IMG/VR virus record: IMGVR_UViG_3300026521_000077
Span: 1 to 22,731 of that record
Reading direction: 5' to 3' (one strand)
Origin: a virus
Length of the DNA: 22,731 nt
The first letter of the stretch is position 1, and each line of letters begins with the position of its first letter. The notes beneath the pieces are model-generated. The model was not told where the DNA came from, did no database searches, and saw only the letters and a program-made list of their open reading frames with translations. The position numbers and the translations under genes are program-made. Below are positions 7,467 through 15,805 of the stretch, in pieces.

Positions 7467-8240
7467 CTACTTTAAGATTGTGTATAAAAATGATTTATCT
7501 TCATTTTTTTGTGAACTGCTCGAGCTTTGGGGGTTATTTTTTTGCCCCTCTACCACACCTTTATTTTTTTTACTTTTCACTTTACCTTTTGTGCTGGGTG
7601 TAGGGGCTTTAAAATACTTATCTTTTTCTACGGTTATAGTTTCAGCAAAACGAATTTCTTTCGCACTCAATTTGTATCTTAGTGCTTGCTTCGTCGTGTT
7701 GTCTCTAGTGATAATCAAAGAAGTTATTCTCATATTATCATAATTTTTAAAAGGTGTTTCTATACTAATAAGCTCTTTGGTTGTGTAAACCTTGTCTATA
7801 AAAGTAAAAAAATCATCTTGGGGTGTTTTTTGCTCTGCCCCACTAAAGATATTATATAATTGTTCACCTACACCAATAACATCGGAAATTGAACTTATTT
7901 CTTTTGTTTGCTTGGCAACTCTTTCTAATGTTTGTTGAGTTTTTCTAGCACTGTAAAGCGTATCTATAATAGTATTTGCCTTATCGATTATATCGCCTAA
8001 TGGCGTACCATCTGAGAAACTCGGTTTTACTTGAATATCCGACACTTGCCCATCTATTGTAATAGTTACAGGATTGTTTATAATGTGGTCGTGAATAATT
8101 GTGCCATCTTCCACATAGCTATCTGGAGCTTCGCTACTAAAAGCAATACTTGTATTTAGTTGAACATCAGCCGTAAAGCCACCTATCCCTACATTTACAG
8201 TGTTCTCAACTGATAAAAAGCTAGCAATCTCATCTATCAT
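7467..8240 (-). CDS. Dit-like baseplate/tail protein
   Basis: This 257-residue protein contains TADVQLNTSIAFSSEAPDSY, VEDGTIIHDHIINNPVTITI and a later YTTKELISIETPFKNYDNMR. These are hallmarks of the Dit-like phage tail N-terminal domain. The C-terminal 55 residues are low complexity, with many Lys, Ser and Asn and an SSSSS run, and are probably a flexible tail. It likely forms the ring that joins tube and baseplate hub. The start overlaps the stop of the tape measure gene (ATGA), and the gene is followed by plug, hub and spike, the order expected for a Pam3-like baseplate. Confidence 0.75.
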   Translation of the reverse strand: MIDEIASFLSVENTVNVGIGGFTADVQLNTSIAFSSEAPDSYVEDGTIIHDHIINNPVTITIDGQVSDIQVKPSFSDGTPLGDIIDKANTIIDTLYSARKTQQTLERVAKQTKEISSISDVIGVGEQLYNIFSGAEQKTPQDDFFTFIDKVYTTKELISIETPFKNYDNMRITSLIITRDNTTKQALRYKLSAKEIRFAETITVEKDKYFKAPTPSTKGKVKSKKNKGVVEGQKNNPQSSSSSQKNEDKSFLYTILK

Positions 8241-9790
8241 CTACCACCCCCACTAAATTGAAAGTTAGCGTTATCAAACATTGTTTGTAATTCGTCTGTT
8301 ACGGCTTGTCCTGCCATCTGGGGGTTATCTGTTTTTATCTCGATATGAATATTATTGTCCGTTTTGCTTGAGTTATTGACAACTCCACTTTGGTTCGGTA
8401 TAGCAATTTTTTGTGGGTTTATAGGTATAGTAGCTTGGTTGTCCATATACTCAATTTTGCCACCATCACCTAGAAAATTTGGCAATTCAAAGTTAGCTAT
8501 TGATTTCATAATATCTATCACGGGTTGAAAAAAGTCCAACACCTTAGCTATCATGTTCTTAAAATATTGTTTAAAACGACTTAGCCCATCATTAACCCCA
8601 GCTACCATACCACTAAAAGATATATCTATACTATCCATTGCTTCCATAAAAGAGTCATTTATGTCTTTAATAGTTTCTACAATATCTATATTGAACCACT
8701 CTTTAAACCACTCCTTAATAACACTCTTCCCACCTTTCATCGCTGTCATCAAGTCATCATAGACTAAAATCAAACTTGTTACTCCAGCAATAATCGCACC
8801 AATAGGGCTGAACCACATAGCTCTATTTAAGTATATCATAGCTCCACCCGCCAAAAGCAAGACGCCTTTTAATCCGATAGTGTTATCTATCAAGCTATAC
8901 AATAGCCCACCAAATCTAAATATAGCCCCTAAGCCATTATTCATCAATTCAAAAAACTTTTTTAGCCCCCCATCAATCAGCTCTCTATTTGCTATGAGAA
9001 CATTTGTGAAGTTTTCGGCTAAGTTTTGAAGCTGTGGTGCGAAGGATATAGCTAATCTTTTTTGAACATTGTCTAACCCAAACTTTAATGTAGTAAGGCT
9101 ATCGTTAAAACTCGCTATCTGATTTGCGTCATCTTGAGATAACACGCCTAATGCTTTAGCTTTTTTAATTAGTCCATCTATTGCGTCGGTACTTAGTTGT
9201 AGGGTCTGAAGCATAGACTCATCTATTCCTAGCTTATCTAAGTATGCTTTTTGCTCTTGAGATGATAAGTTGAGTCTCTTAAAGCTATCAGCTAACTCTC
9301 GCATAACAACATCAGCTGTTTTCATATCTCCGTTATTATCTCTTAATGAAATACCCAACCTATCGAATGCTTTTGTGACTTCATTGTTTTCAATAACGGC
9401 TTCACCCATTCTTTTGGATAACTCGTTAATCGACGACTCTAAAGCTTCAGCAGATGAGCCGTTTACACTAGCCACATATCCCCACTCTTGTATTGCCTCC
9501 ATCGAGATATTCGTTTCTCGGCTCAACTGTACTTGAGCATCAGCCGTCGAGAGAGTGTGAGCCAGATAGCCATTCAGAGCCACGGTAGCCGTACTTAAAG
9601 CCCCATAATGAGTTACAACACTTTTAGAAACCCTAGAAAACGACTCGCTTATTTTACTAGATGTTTCCCCTAGCTTTGAACTTATTTTTTTTACTTTAGC
9701 TATTCCAGCAGATAACCCCGCGTTTAACTTATCAAGGGGGCTTAAACTCCCTGTAAAGCTAAACTTGGTTACTAATTCAGCTACTTCCAT
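8237..9790 (-). CDS. Tail tape measure protein
   Basis: The 517-residue protein is mainly helical. It has an N-terminal coiled region (about 1-55), a conserved-looking segment around LSRETNISMEAIQEWGYVAS (about 89-108) common to tape measures of Mu-like and related phages, and two hydrophobic stretches (about 290-315 and 325-345) that may insert into the host membrane. The C-terminus (DNNIHIEIKTDNPQMAGQAV and a final SGGGR) is typical of short tape measures. The protein sets tail length; at roughly 0.15 nm per residue it would specify a tail of about 75-80 nm, which is an inference. The ATG follows the stop of the frameshifted chaperone frame immediately (TAAATG), with AAAGGTGA as SD. Confidence 0.9.
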   Translation of the reverse strand: MEVAELVTKFSFTGSLSPLDKLNAGLSAGIAKVKKISSKLGETSSKISESFSRVSKSVVTHYGALSTATVALNGYLAHTLSTADAQVQLSRETNISMEAIQEWGYVASVNGSSAEALESSINELSKRMGEAVIENNEVTKAFDRLGISLRDNNGDMKTADVVMRELADSFKRLNLSSQEQKAYLDKLGIDESMLQTLQLSTDAIDGLIKKAKALGVLSQDDANQIASFNDSLTTLKFGLDNVQKRLAISFAPQLQNLAENFTNVLIANRELIDGGLKKFFELMNNGLGAIFRFGGLLYSLIDNTIGLKGVLLLAGGAMIYLNRAMWFSPIGAIIAGVTSLILVYDDLMTAMKGGKSVIKEWFKEWFNIDIVETIKDINDSFMEAMDSIDISFSGMVAGVNDGLSRFKQYFKNMIAKVLDFFQPVIDIMKSIANFELPNFLGDGGKIEYMDNQATIPINPQKIAIPNQSGVVNNSSKTDNNIHIEIKTDNPQMAGQAVTDELQTMFDNANFQFSGGGR

Positions 9791-10395
9791 TTAGTCACCT
9801 TTATTTTCTTCATAAGCTAAACTCTCTATATCGCCTAGGATACTCTCATACTCTAGAATTTTTAGTAATTCAGGAGTATCCATCTCTTTTATTTCTTTTA
9901 GGCTGCCATACCCTTTTTTAACCAAGCTAAAAAACAATATGTCGGTATGGGATAGGTTTGTAAAATCTACATATTTATCCCAATAGTTTACGCTACTTAC
10001 AAACCGATTTAACCGATATTTAGCTTGTTTTTGTAAAAAGGGTAGCTAATCACCTTTAAAGATAGAGATACATAGTCTAGGTAATCCTCAGCATACTTGT
10101 CAAAATGATTTGGGATTTTACTTATTTGGCTACCATCAAAAAGTATTCTATCATCAACTTTTCTCATCAGCTTTTTAAAATCTTCATTCATGAAAAAGCC
10201 ATAATTACCCATAGTGAGATTAGCTTCAATTTGGCTATATATTGCCACAACTTCCAATCTAAACTGGTGTGACAACTTGGAAATTTCATATCTTCTACCG
10301 TTTATCTCAAAGTAGCCATTCTCTGACCACTCCGAGATTTGAGCCAATATCTCGCTTCTCTTCTCTTCAAGTTCTTTTTTAAACTCTTTTCCCAT
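9791..10395 (-). CDS. Tail assembly chaperone, long -1 frameshift product
   Basis: Downstream of the short chaperone frame, the -1 frame is open from just before 10036 to a TAA at 9791-9793 and encodes a protein-like sequence (KYRLNRFVSSVNYWDKYVDF, then LFFSLVKKGYGSLKEIKEMD and TPELLKILEYES). This frame has no ATG until 'GAG ATG GAT' deep inside it, so separate initiation is unlikely. Shifting at CCCTTTT (10036-10042) joins 120 codons of the first frame to 81 of the second, giving about 201 residues. This corresponds to the lambda gpG/gpGT arrangement, in which a minority long form binds tape measure and tube proteins. The second frame ends directly at the tape measure start, as expected. The frame assignment is read from sequence; the shift itself is inferred. 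Confidence 0.75.
10009..10395 (-). CDS. Tail assembly chaperone, short form
   Basis: The 128-residue protein is charged and helical (MGKEFKKELEEKRSEILAQI, then a WSENGYFEINGRRYEISKLS strand pair). It lies between tube and tape measure genes, where tail assembly chaperones are encoded in nearly all long-tailed phages. The middle has FDGSQISKIPNHFDKYAEDY. It starts behind AAAAGG, one base after the tube gene. Its zero-frame stop (TAA, 10009-10011) comes eight codons after the slippery sequence, so the unshifted product carries the short tail YKNKLNIG. The short and long forms would share the first 120 residues. Confidence 0.75.
   Translation of the reverse strand: MGKEFKKELEEKRSEILAQISEWSENGYFEINGRRYEISKLSHQFRLEVVAIYSQIEANLTMGNYGFFMNEDFKKLMRKVDDRILFDGSQISKIPNHFDKYAEDYLDYVSLSLKVISYPFYKNKLNIG
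10036..10042 (-). promoter_or_regulatory. Putative -1 ribosomal frameshift heptamer
   Basis: On the minus strand the seven bases read C CCT TTT in the zero frame, a canonical X XXY YYZ slippery pattern (codons 119 and 120 of the chaperone). The -1 frame has a TAG only three codons upstream of the slip position, and the zero frame stops eight codons downstream, so any shift must occur within this short interval. Nothing else in that interval has the full heptamer form; the nearby A-rich CAAAAAC is a weaker candidate. I did not identify a downstream pseudoknot. Confidence 0.65.
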
Positions 10396-10396
10396 C

Positions 10397-10825
10397 TTAC
10401 ACTAACCTTTTGGCAAAACATTCGATAGTGTACTCTATTTGAGCATTGCCATCTTGATTGTTTTTGATATAAGTTGGCTTGTCTGTAAAGCTTCCCGCTG
10501 TGAGTTGGAATGTTTCAGTCATCTCTTCACCATCTTTCACAAAAAGTTCTTTAACTGAGCCATTGAAAACTACGGGTCTATCTGAATTTAGTTGAGCATT
10601 TAAGAATATATCACTATCGCTATCTTTCATAATTCTAAATTTTAGAGTGTAAACATCTTTATCACTTCTTTGATGTATATTTACTGCCCTATTGCTCCCA
10701 TACACCCTAGATGTTTCGGGGTTCTGTGGAGCTAACTCGATAATGTCACCATTTATAAAGTCACCAATCACTTGCCCGTTTAAAACAAGTGTTGTACTAT
10801 CTGATTTAAAACTAACTATTGCCAT
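10397..10825 (-). CDS. Tail tube protein
   Basis: The 142-residue protein is beta-rich and begins MAIVSFKSDSTTLVLNGQVI, followed by GDIIELAPQNPETSRVYGSN and NIHQRSDKDVYTLKFRIM. Length and strand pattern, the start motif and the position directly after the sheath gene match tube proteins of small contractile phages (the DUF3277/KPP10-like group). It polymerises into the inner tube through which DNA passes. It is preceded by AGGAG and lies nine bases after the sheath gene, consistent with both being made in high amounts. Confidence 0.85.
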   Translation of the reverse strand: MAIVSFKSDSTTLVLNGQVIGDFINGDIIELAPQNPETSRVYGSNRAVNIHQRSDKDVYTLKFRIMKDSDSDIFLNAQLNSDRPVVFNGSVKELFVKDGEEMTETFQLTAGSFTDKPTYIKNNQDGNAQIEYTIECFAKRLV

Positions 10826-10834
10826 ACATTACTC

Positions 10835-12355
10835 CTATAAGTTGTAGTTAATGATTGTATCTACGCTATGGATTGCTCCAGCATTTTTGAATGCCACTTG
10901 AATAACTGGACTCTTTCTCTCTTCTCTATCACTTTGAGCTTGTTCGCTCAATGGTTTAGCATATACATAATACCCGTTTGTCTCGATAGCTCTCTTGAAT
11001 ACAGCTTCATTCCCAAAAGTATCCGAGCTTGTCCAAGTACCAGGTGCTATGGCTTTAGCCTTAACGAATAAATTCAATGTGTTCTCAACTGTTGCTATGA
11101 TTTTAGCTACATCACCATCTGTTTGAGCTAGTTTTGTAGTTGTTGTACCTAAAAGGTTGAAAAGGTCGATTTGTATATATTTTTTGATAGCTATAAAGTT
11201 ATACACATTATCTGTAAAGTCATTTGCTCCACTTGTTAGTAGCTTAGGTATGCCACCAAGAGTGGTGTAGCAATCTAGTCCTACTTTTTTAAGTGTATGT
11301 AGCTCATTATCTGTATAATCAGACGGTTCAATACCTGTAAGCTCTTTCAAGTTCATAGTTATTGCACTGTTTTCAGCGTTAAAATTTACAGTATGCATAC
11401 GAGACATATAAGCCGTAGCTATTCTTCTGTTCACTTTCTTACTAAATATAGGTCTAAAGTTATCTCCTCCTGCCAATTTTATTTTTATAGCCATAGAGTC
11501 GGGATTAGATATTGTATTTATATCTACAATATCATCGTTAGTGTCATAATAAATAATATCGTTAGCTTTCAAGTACGATATAAGATCTAATATGTCCACA
11601 AGTGGAACTGTTCCATCATCAACCCTACCTAACGAAGTAACACCCCTAATTGCTTCATTCTTGCTTATTTCCGTTAACCCATCAATTAAGCTCTCTGCTG
11701 CTAAAGTTTTCTCATCCTCCCCAAGATAAAACGCTACACCTGAACCTGCTGTCAATTTCAAAATATCACCAACAAAGGTACCAGCACTGTCATTGTCAAT
11801 TAGATATGATACTGTACTTGTAGCTCCTGTAGTGTTTGAAGTGATTTTTATAGCATCGTTCACAATATCAACCGTTACGCCTGTTATTGCATCGCTCAGG
11901 ATTGATTTTATTTCATCTAAAGTATCTACAGCTCTAAAGTCCAAACTTCCAACATCTTGAGCTGTACCATCAACTGATATTGTAAATTTACCATCATTTA
12001 TTTGTTGTAGATTTTTTATAAGCTCGTTTTCATTGAGTTTCCCACTTAACAGATAACCTGAACTTGCAGGGACTACCTCATCAAATTTACGCCAATATCC
12101 CATTACGAGATATCCTCCTGAATTGCAAGGGTTTTTAGATTGTGCGAATAATACTGATGCGTGGATATACTCAATACTTGTTGTACCGAAATCTTCAGCT
12201 ACCCCTTTTAAATGAGTATAAACTCTTGTTCTGTTGGCACTATTTAATACCCCTACATTTCCCGTAACCAACCCTACAATATTCATATTTGTACGGCTTA
12301 CTGTTCTACCACTTGGTACAATCGACACACTAACCACATTGCTTATATCTGCCAT
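10835..12355 (-). CDS. Tail sheath protein (DUF3383-like)
   Basis: The 506-residue protein starts MADISNVVSVSIVPSGRTVS and contains FAQSKNPCNSGGYLVMGYWR (about 109-128), both typical of the DUF3383 sheath-like family. A DNDSAGTFVGDILKLTAGSG insertion-type domain (residues about 130-230) is likely surface exposed. The C-terminal half has the conserved polymerisation core, including DCYTTLGGIPKLLTSGANDF and a following IAIKKYIQIDLFNLL. The sheath contracts to drive the tube into the host. Located between the neck terminator and tube genes. The start ATG follows AAAGGATAATAT. Confidence 0.88.
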   Translation of the reverse strand: MADISNVVSVSIVPSGRTVSRTNMNIVGLVTGNVGVLNSANRTRVYTHLKGVAEDFGTTSIEYIHASVLFAQSKNPCNSGGYLVMGYWRKFDEVVPASSGYLLSGKLNENELIKNLQQINDGKFTISVDGTAQDVGSLDFRAVDTLDEIKSILSDAITGVTVDIVNDAIKITSNTTGATSTVSYLIDNDSAGTFVGDILKLTAGSGVAFYLGEDEKTLAAESLIDGLTEISKNEAIRGVTSLGRVDDGTVPLVDILDLISYLKANDIIYYDTNDDIVDINTISNPDSMAIKIKLAGGDNFRPIFSKKVNRRIATAYMSRMHTVNFNAENSAITMNLKELTGIEPSDYTDNELHTLKKVGLDCYTTLGGIPKLLTSGANDFTDNVYNFIAIKKYIQIDLFNLLGTTTTKLAQTDGDVAKIIATVENTLNLFVKAKAIAPGTWTSSDTFGNEAVFKRAIETNGYYVYAKPLSEQAQSDREERKSPVIQVAFKNAGAIHSVDTIINYNL

Positions 12356-12365
12356 ATATTATCCT

Positions 12366-12842
12366 TTAATCTGTTTTGTACGATATAGGTATCTCTTCGA
12401 TTCGGAGAGTATCTATAACCGTGCTAATATTGTATTGTATAATAACTTCAATTTCATATCTATTAAAGTATCTGTTCCCGTATATCTGTTTTAGGTTATT
12501 TACAGAGTATCCCCTAAATACAGATATACCATAACTTTTTTGTAAATCTCGAGCTTTTTGGCTACTTTGAAGGTTCACAAAAGTGTTAGCATTTTGTTCA
12601 GCATTATCACCATAAAACTCGAGAGTAAAACGCCCTCTGAGAGTCGTGATTAATGTTTCTCTTTCTGTTTCGCTATCATACTCTCGATTACTTGAAATGT
12701 TCTCAGAGGCTGTTAGCGTATCGACCACAATATAATTTTGAGCAAAAGTTTCTTTTGTGGCATTCTCTCTGCCTATTAAAACTTTTGTAGGCTCAAAAGT
12801 CATCAAACTTGTTATATAATTAGCTAAATCATCTAATATCAT
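12366..12842 (-). CDS. Neck/tail terminator protein (gp12-like)
   Basis: The 158-residue protein starts MILDDLANYITSLMTFEPTK, then VLIGRENATKETFAQNYIVV, matching the neck terminator group that caps the tail tube in small myophages. A middle strand reads LITTLRGRFTLEFYGDNAEQ, with an ARDLQKSYGISVF helix-strand after it. It sits directly before the sheath gene, where terminators are usually encoded. The start overlaps the stop of the stopper gene (ATGA). Assignment rests on pattern and order. Confidence 0.65.
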   Translation of the reverse strand: MILDDLANYITSLMTFEPTKVLIGRENATKETFAQNYIVVDTLTASENISSNREYDSETERETLITTLRGRFTLEFYGDNAEQNANTFVNLQSSQKARDLQKSYGISVFRGYSVNNLKQIYGNRYFNRYEIEVIIQYNISTVIDTLRIEEIPISYKTD

Positions 12843-13159
12843 TTTATCTCTTCAAATGTGGTTTCATAATATCCATAATCTGAATAATTCGCATCTTCAA
12901 AAGCTCGGTATTCTTTGCCTTTATACTCTATTTTGTCATTCTTTTTTATAGTTTCTAGGCTATGTACCCAAAGATAGCCCAAACTCCAATCTATCAAATC
13001 TTTATTTAATTTGCTTTTTTGAGCAGGTTGAATTACGGCTTTAATTGACTTGTATTCTTCTGTGTTTTGTGGCTTGTGATTGATTATCTCTTCGGTAGTA
13101 CGAATGAGTACCACAGATTGAGAAAATCTCCTGATTGTATTGGATAGGTTTGGTAGCAT
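12839..13159 (-). CDS. Head-tail stopper/head closure protein
   Basis: The 106-residue protein is small and beta-rich, beginning MLPNLSNTIRRFSQSVVLIR, with AVIQPAQKSKLNKDLIDWSL and later KNDKIEYKGKEYRAF, the latter resembling the beta hairpin that closes head-completion proteins of the SPP1 gp16/HK97 connector kind. It is encoded between the gpG/gp10-like and neck terminator genes. The ATG overlaps the previous stop (TAATG), and its TGA overlaps the next ATG. Function is inferred from size, order and that hairpin. Confidence 0.55.
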   Translation of the reverse strand: MLPNLSNTIRRFSQSVVLIRTTEEIINHKPQNTEEYKSIKAVIQPAQKSKLNKDLIDWSLGYLWVHSLETIKKNDKIEYKGKEYRAFEDANYSDYGYYETTFEEIK

Positions 13160-13614
13160 TATTTATCCTTTATAACCCAGTAAGTTATTGACTGAACCAA
13201 GCGACCAGTATCAAAGAGTATTTTAGATGATTTTTTGGCTTTTTTGGTGCTCTCTTTTATGTCTTTCCACCCACCATAGCCCTGATTTTTAAAAGCATTT
13301 TTAGAAATACCCTGAGCGATTAAACCTATTTTGTTTAGATTTTTTATAGCGTCATCACCTTTTAGGATACTTTTAAAACCACTTTTAAGGGCTTCTTGTA
13401 ATACTTGTTTTTCTTTTTCAAAAGGTACTCTTAAAAAACTTCTTCTTGGTACACCCAGTCCGTATTCGTGAGCTGCGCCAACAACTACTACGGGTGTGTT
13501 TGTTTTTATATAGTGTCCCACATCAGCAGGTAAGCCTACTTTTACAACAGTTTTTTTGGCTATTTTCATCTGTTTTGTTATCTCGTGAAGTTTTGATAAA
13601 TCATTCTTTTTCAT
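13159..13614 (-). CDS. Mu gpG/HK97 gp10-like virion morphogenesis protein
   Basis: The protein contains KVGLPADVGHYIKTNTPVVV, then AAHEYGLGVPRRSFLRVPFE, and near the end GYGGWKDIKESTKKAKKSSK with ILFDTGRLVQSITYWV. The E-x-G-x-x-x-P-R-x-x-L and L-x-D-T-G-x-L-x-x-S-I patterns are the hallmarks of phage virion morphogenesis proteins in this group, which act in tail or head-tail completion. I prefer the ATG at 13614 (151 residues) because it overlaps the DUF4054 stop as ATGA; an upstream in-frame GTG at 13626 would add MLFR. The next gene overlaps the stop. Confidence 0.8.
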   Translation of the reverse strand: MKKNDLSKLHEITKQMKIAKKTVVKVGLPADVGHYIKTNTPVVVVGAAHEYGLGVPRRSFLRVPFEKEKQVLQEALKSGFKSILKGDDAIKNLNKIGLIAQGISKNAFKNQGYGGWKDIKESTKKAKKSSKILFDTGRLVQSITYWVIKDK

Positions 13615-13967
13615 ACGAAATAACACCCTATATTTTTACTTTTTAACATTAGATATGTTTGTCCATATATCGTCGAGTTAAAAAACATATCTTCATTTGT
13701 GCTTGGGGCTGTTGGAGTAGCGTAAGACACGGAAACACTACCTACGGACTCACTAGCTGTTTGCCTAACTGCTGTACCATCAAATTGTTTATCTGCTGTA
13801 AAAATGAGATGTGCCAATAGATGTAAAACAATCTCATCATCACACGAATTTCGACCATAGTTCGCCCCGTAATAGCATTTATAACTATTCTCATACATAG
13901 GCAAGTATCTATCAATTACCCTAGGGTCTAAATCTTTGAATTTGCTCTTTAAATCATCTGCTAACAT
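13611..13967 (-). CDS. DUF4054 head-tail adaptor protein
   Basis: The 118-residue protein has an N-terminal helix pair (FKDLDPRVIDRYLPMYENSY), then DDEIVLHLLAHLIFTADKQF and ASESVGSVSVSYATPTAPST, ending GQTYLMLKSKNIGCYFV. Conserved 'LHLLAHL' followed by the 'SESVGSVSVSY' strand is diagnostic of DUF4054, which docks on the portal ring as the head-tail adaptor. It lies downstream of the capsid and unknown 127-residue genes, as in Pam3/XM1-like phages. Six bases separate it from the upstream gene; the stop overlaps the start of the gpG-like gene. Confidence 0.85.
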   Translation of the reverse strand: MLADDLKSKFKDLDPRVIDRYLPMYENSYKCYYGANYGRNSCDDEIVLHLLAHLIFTADKQFDGTAVRQTASESVGSVSVSYATPTAPSTNEDMFFNSTIYGQTYLMLKSKNIGCYFV

Positions 13968-13973
13968 AATATG

Positions 13974-14357
13974 TCACACCTTTTCGATTAAACCGATAGC
14001 AATCGCAGTTGAGATTTTAGGGTGTTTAGCTTCTCTAGCTGATAATTCAAACTCACCAGCAAATACCTTTCCTTTAAATCCAAACAACCCCTTGATTTTT
14101 TTTCTAAATTTAACTTTTAAGTCACCCAAAGGGTATGTGTCAACTGCCTCCACAGGTTCAACAACTTCAGCCAACTCGGGTTTAGAAATCTCTTTTTTAG
14201 GCAAACGCTCAATTATCTTAAGAATATACCCCTCAGACTCTTTTGTGAGATGGTGGTCTTGCTTTAGCTTTATTTTTGATAAAGTAATCTTTTTTAAAAC
14301 TTCATCTACTCGGTCGGTATGTGTTTTTGTAAATTTTTCAACTGCCTCTCTTTTCAT
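13974..14357 (-). CDS. Unknown small protein between capsid and adaptor genes
   Basis: A 127-residue protein I do not recognise. The first 55 residues are very charged and helical (many Lys and Glu, MKREAVEKFTKTHTDRVDEV). A Val/Glu/Pro linker follows (PELAEVVEPVEAVDTYP, about 60-76), then a compact C-terminal part (about 77-127: GDLKVKFRKKIKGLFGFKGK, FAGEFELSAREAKHPKISTA). The two-domain layout with a flexible linker would suit a head accessory or connector-associated protein. The RBS is AAAAGGGTAAG. The gene lies in a conserved position where small-phage relatives often carry an unannotated protein. Confidence 0.6.
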   Translation of the reverse strand: MKREAVEKFTKTHTDRVDEVLKKITLSKIKLKQDHHLTKESEGYILKIIERLPKKEISKPELAEVVEPVEAVDTYPLGDLKVKFRKKIKGLFGFKGKVFAGEFELSAREAKHPKISTAIAIGLIEKV

Positions 14358-14383
14358 ATCTTACCCTTTTGCGTGACTAGGCA

Positions 14384-15337
14384 TTAAAGCCCAGCCAATA
14401 CCCTACCTGATGTATCTTCAAGCACATCAAGCCCCCCAATACGGAACTTACTATCAACTCTATAAGAGAAAGATGTTTGCTTGACAATTTCCCCTATTGT
14501 CAGTCTGGTTGGTATCCTCATCATCATAGCATCATCATTTGTAGAATACGCTACAACTTTAGACGACCCACCAACATCACTAGCTCTAAACGAAGTCACA
14601 AATTTAACTCCGCCGAAGTTGTCTTGTAAAGCTCTTAGCACGGTTGAAGAACCAGCAGAACTGTTTAAAATAGTAACCTGTAACTTGTTTAGTACATAGA
14701 TTGGCATAACAACAGTATCACAAGAATACTCTGGTGTGTTATTTACCGCATTTCTCTGCTCAACAATAAGTGTAGCTATTTCATCATACATGTCTTGAGC
14801 AGATAGATTATCTATCGTATCACTCGCACTTGTAGTAACAAAGCCATCATAGTTCAATAGCCCCTTTTGACCATTATGCCCAAGATAACCGATTTCATCA
14901 ACTTTTTGATTATAAACCTTGTTGTGGGTTGTTAGATATCTTTGAACTAAGTTCACATTTTGTAACTCAGCTTCTTTGATTTCATCTTCTGTCCAGATAG
15001 AATGTGCTTCTTTTGGAAAGACTTTTATGAAGCTATCCTCAGCACTTAAAGAGATGCGTCCCTTGCCTGAGTTTAAATCTGAACTATCAGCAAAATCCCC
15101 TTGCTCAGCAACTCTCAAAGATTGAATACGACGAGAGTATCCCCCTGTATTATCTACTTGAATGCCCGAGTTTACAAAACTCAACTCAGGGTATTTTTTC
15201 TCAAAAATTTTAGGGTTTATAGCTGTTAAGTTTCCAGCAAGAATAACCCCACCAGCACTATCCTTAAACCCAATAGCACCAGCACTATCAACAAAGCCTT
15301 TAAAACTATCTAAATTATATAATTGTCCGATTTTCAT
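14384..15337 (-). CDS. Major capsid protein (DUF2184-like)
   Basis: The 317-residue protein is the right length for the DUF2184 major capsid family with the HK97-type fold. Recognisable parts are SFVNSGIQVDNTGGYSRRIQ, then AEQGDFADSSDLNSGKGRIS, HNKVYNQKVDEIGYLGHNGQ and KGLLNYDGFVT (central) and the closing FSYRVDSKFRIGGLDVLEDT. It follows the cement gene and is preceded by the strong SD AGGAGAGATAG. It assembles the shell around the scaffold encoded upstream. No N-terminal delta domain of HK97 size is present, consistent with the scaffold being supplied separately by the DUF2213 product. Confidence 0.9.
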   Translation of the reverse strand: MKIGQLYNLDSFKGFVDSAGAIGFKDSAGGVILAGNLTAINPKIFEKKYPELSFVNSGIQVDNTGGYSRRIQSLRVAEQGDFADSSDLNSGKGRISLSAEDSFIKVFPKEAHSIWTEDEIKEAELQNVNLVQRYLTTHNKVYNQKVDEIGYLGHNGQKGLLNYDGFVTTSASDTIDNLSAQDMYDEIATLIVEQRNAVNNTPEYSCDTVVMPIYVLNKLQVTILNSSAGSSTVLRALQDNFGGVKFVTSFRASDVGGSSKVVAYSTNDDAMMMRIPTRLTIGEIVKQTSFSYRVDSKFRIGGLDVLEDTSGRVLAGL

Positions 15338-15346
15338 CTATCTCTC

Positions 15347-15805
15347 CTACTTTAGGCGTACAGCCCAAACATCTGTATTAACTTCTTTATAGAAGTATCC
15401 ATCAACTAAAATCGCATCAGTAGCATCATTTGTCGCTTTCCCTTGGTCTTCTGTTGTAGCACCATTATATACATAAACGGGGTCAAACTTTTTGACATCT
15501 AATCCAGCCACAACATCTACTGTAACAATACCACTCTCGATAACATCTACAATATTTGAGTTTGTTGCTTTATATAGTCCATCATCTTCTAAAGCCCCTG
15601 TAATATCTCTCTTTACAACTCCTGCCATAATTGAGTCTGCTTCGCCATCTACAAACTCAACCACACCAGCATTATATTTGGCAAACAAACCACCTTTAAG
15701 ACCCTCTTCGAAATCGGTGTATGTAGATACAACACCTACATTTCCAACAATCTCACCTGAGCCAACTTTACCAATTTCATCTTGTCTAGCACTTTGAAAT
15801 GACAT
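15347..15805 (-). CDS. Capsid cement (decoration) protein
   Basis: The 152-residue protein is beta-rich, starting MSFQSARQDEIGKVGSGEIV and containing EFVDGEADSIMAGVVKRDIT, SGIVTVDVVAGLDVKKFDPV and YVYNGATTEDQGKA. The A-x-V-K-R layout and 'vDVvaG-v-KgdPVyv' pattern are typical of phage structural cement proteins (Gp24-like/DUF2190 group) that stabilise the capsid surface. Its position between protease/scaffold and capsid genes is normal. The ATG overlaps the preceding stop (TAATG) with AAGGAAATATA as SD, which should give tight coupling to the scaffold gene. Confidence 0.82.
   Translation of the reverse strand: MSFQSARQDEIGKVGSGEIVGNVGVVSTYTDFEEGLKGGLFAKYNAGVVEFVDGEADSIMAGVVKRDITGALEDDGLYKATNSNIVDVIESGIVTVDVVAGLDVKKFDPVYVYNGATTEDQGKATNDATDAILVDGYFYKEVNTDVWAVRLK

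Noticed and set aside
10025-10034. A-rich CAAAAAC as an alternative frameshift site
   Set aside because: It lies within the possible shift window but does not fit the X XXY YYZ pattern in the zero frame, whereas CCCTTTT does.
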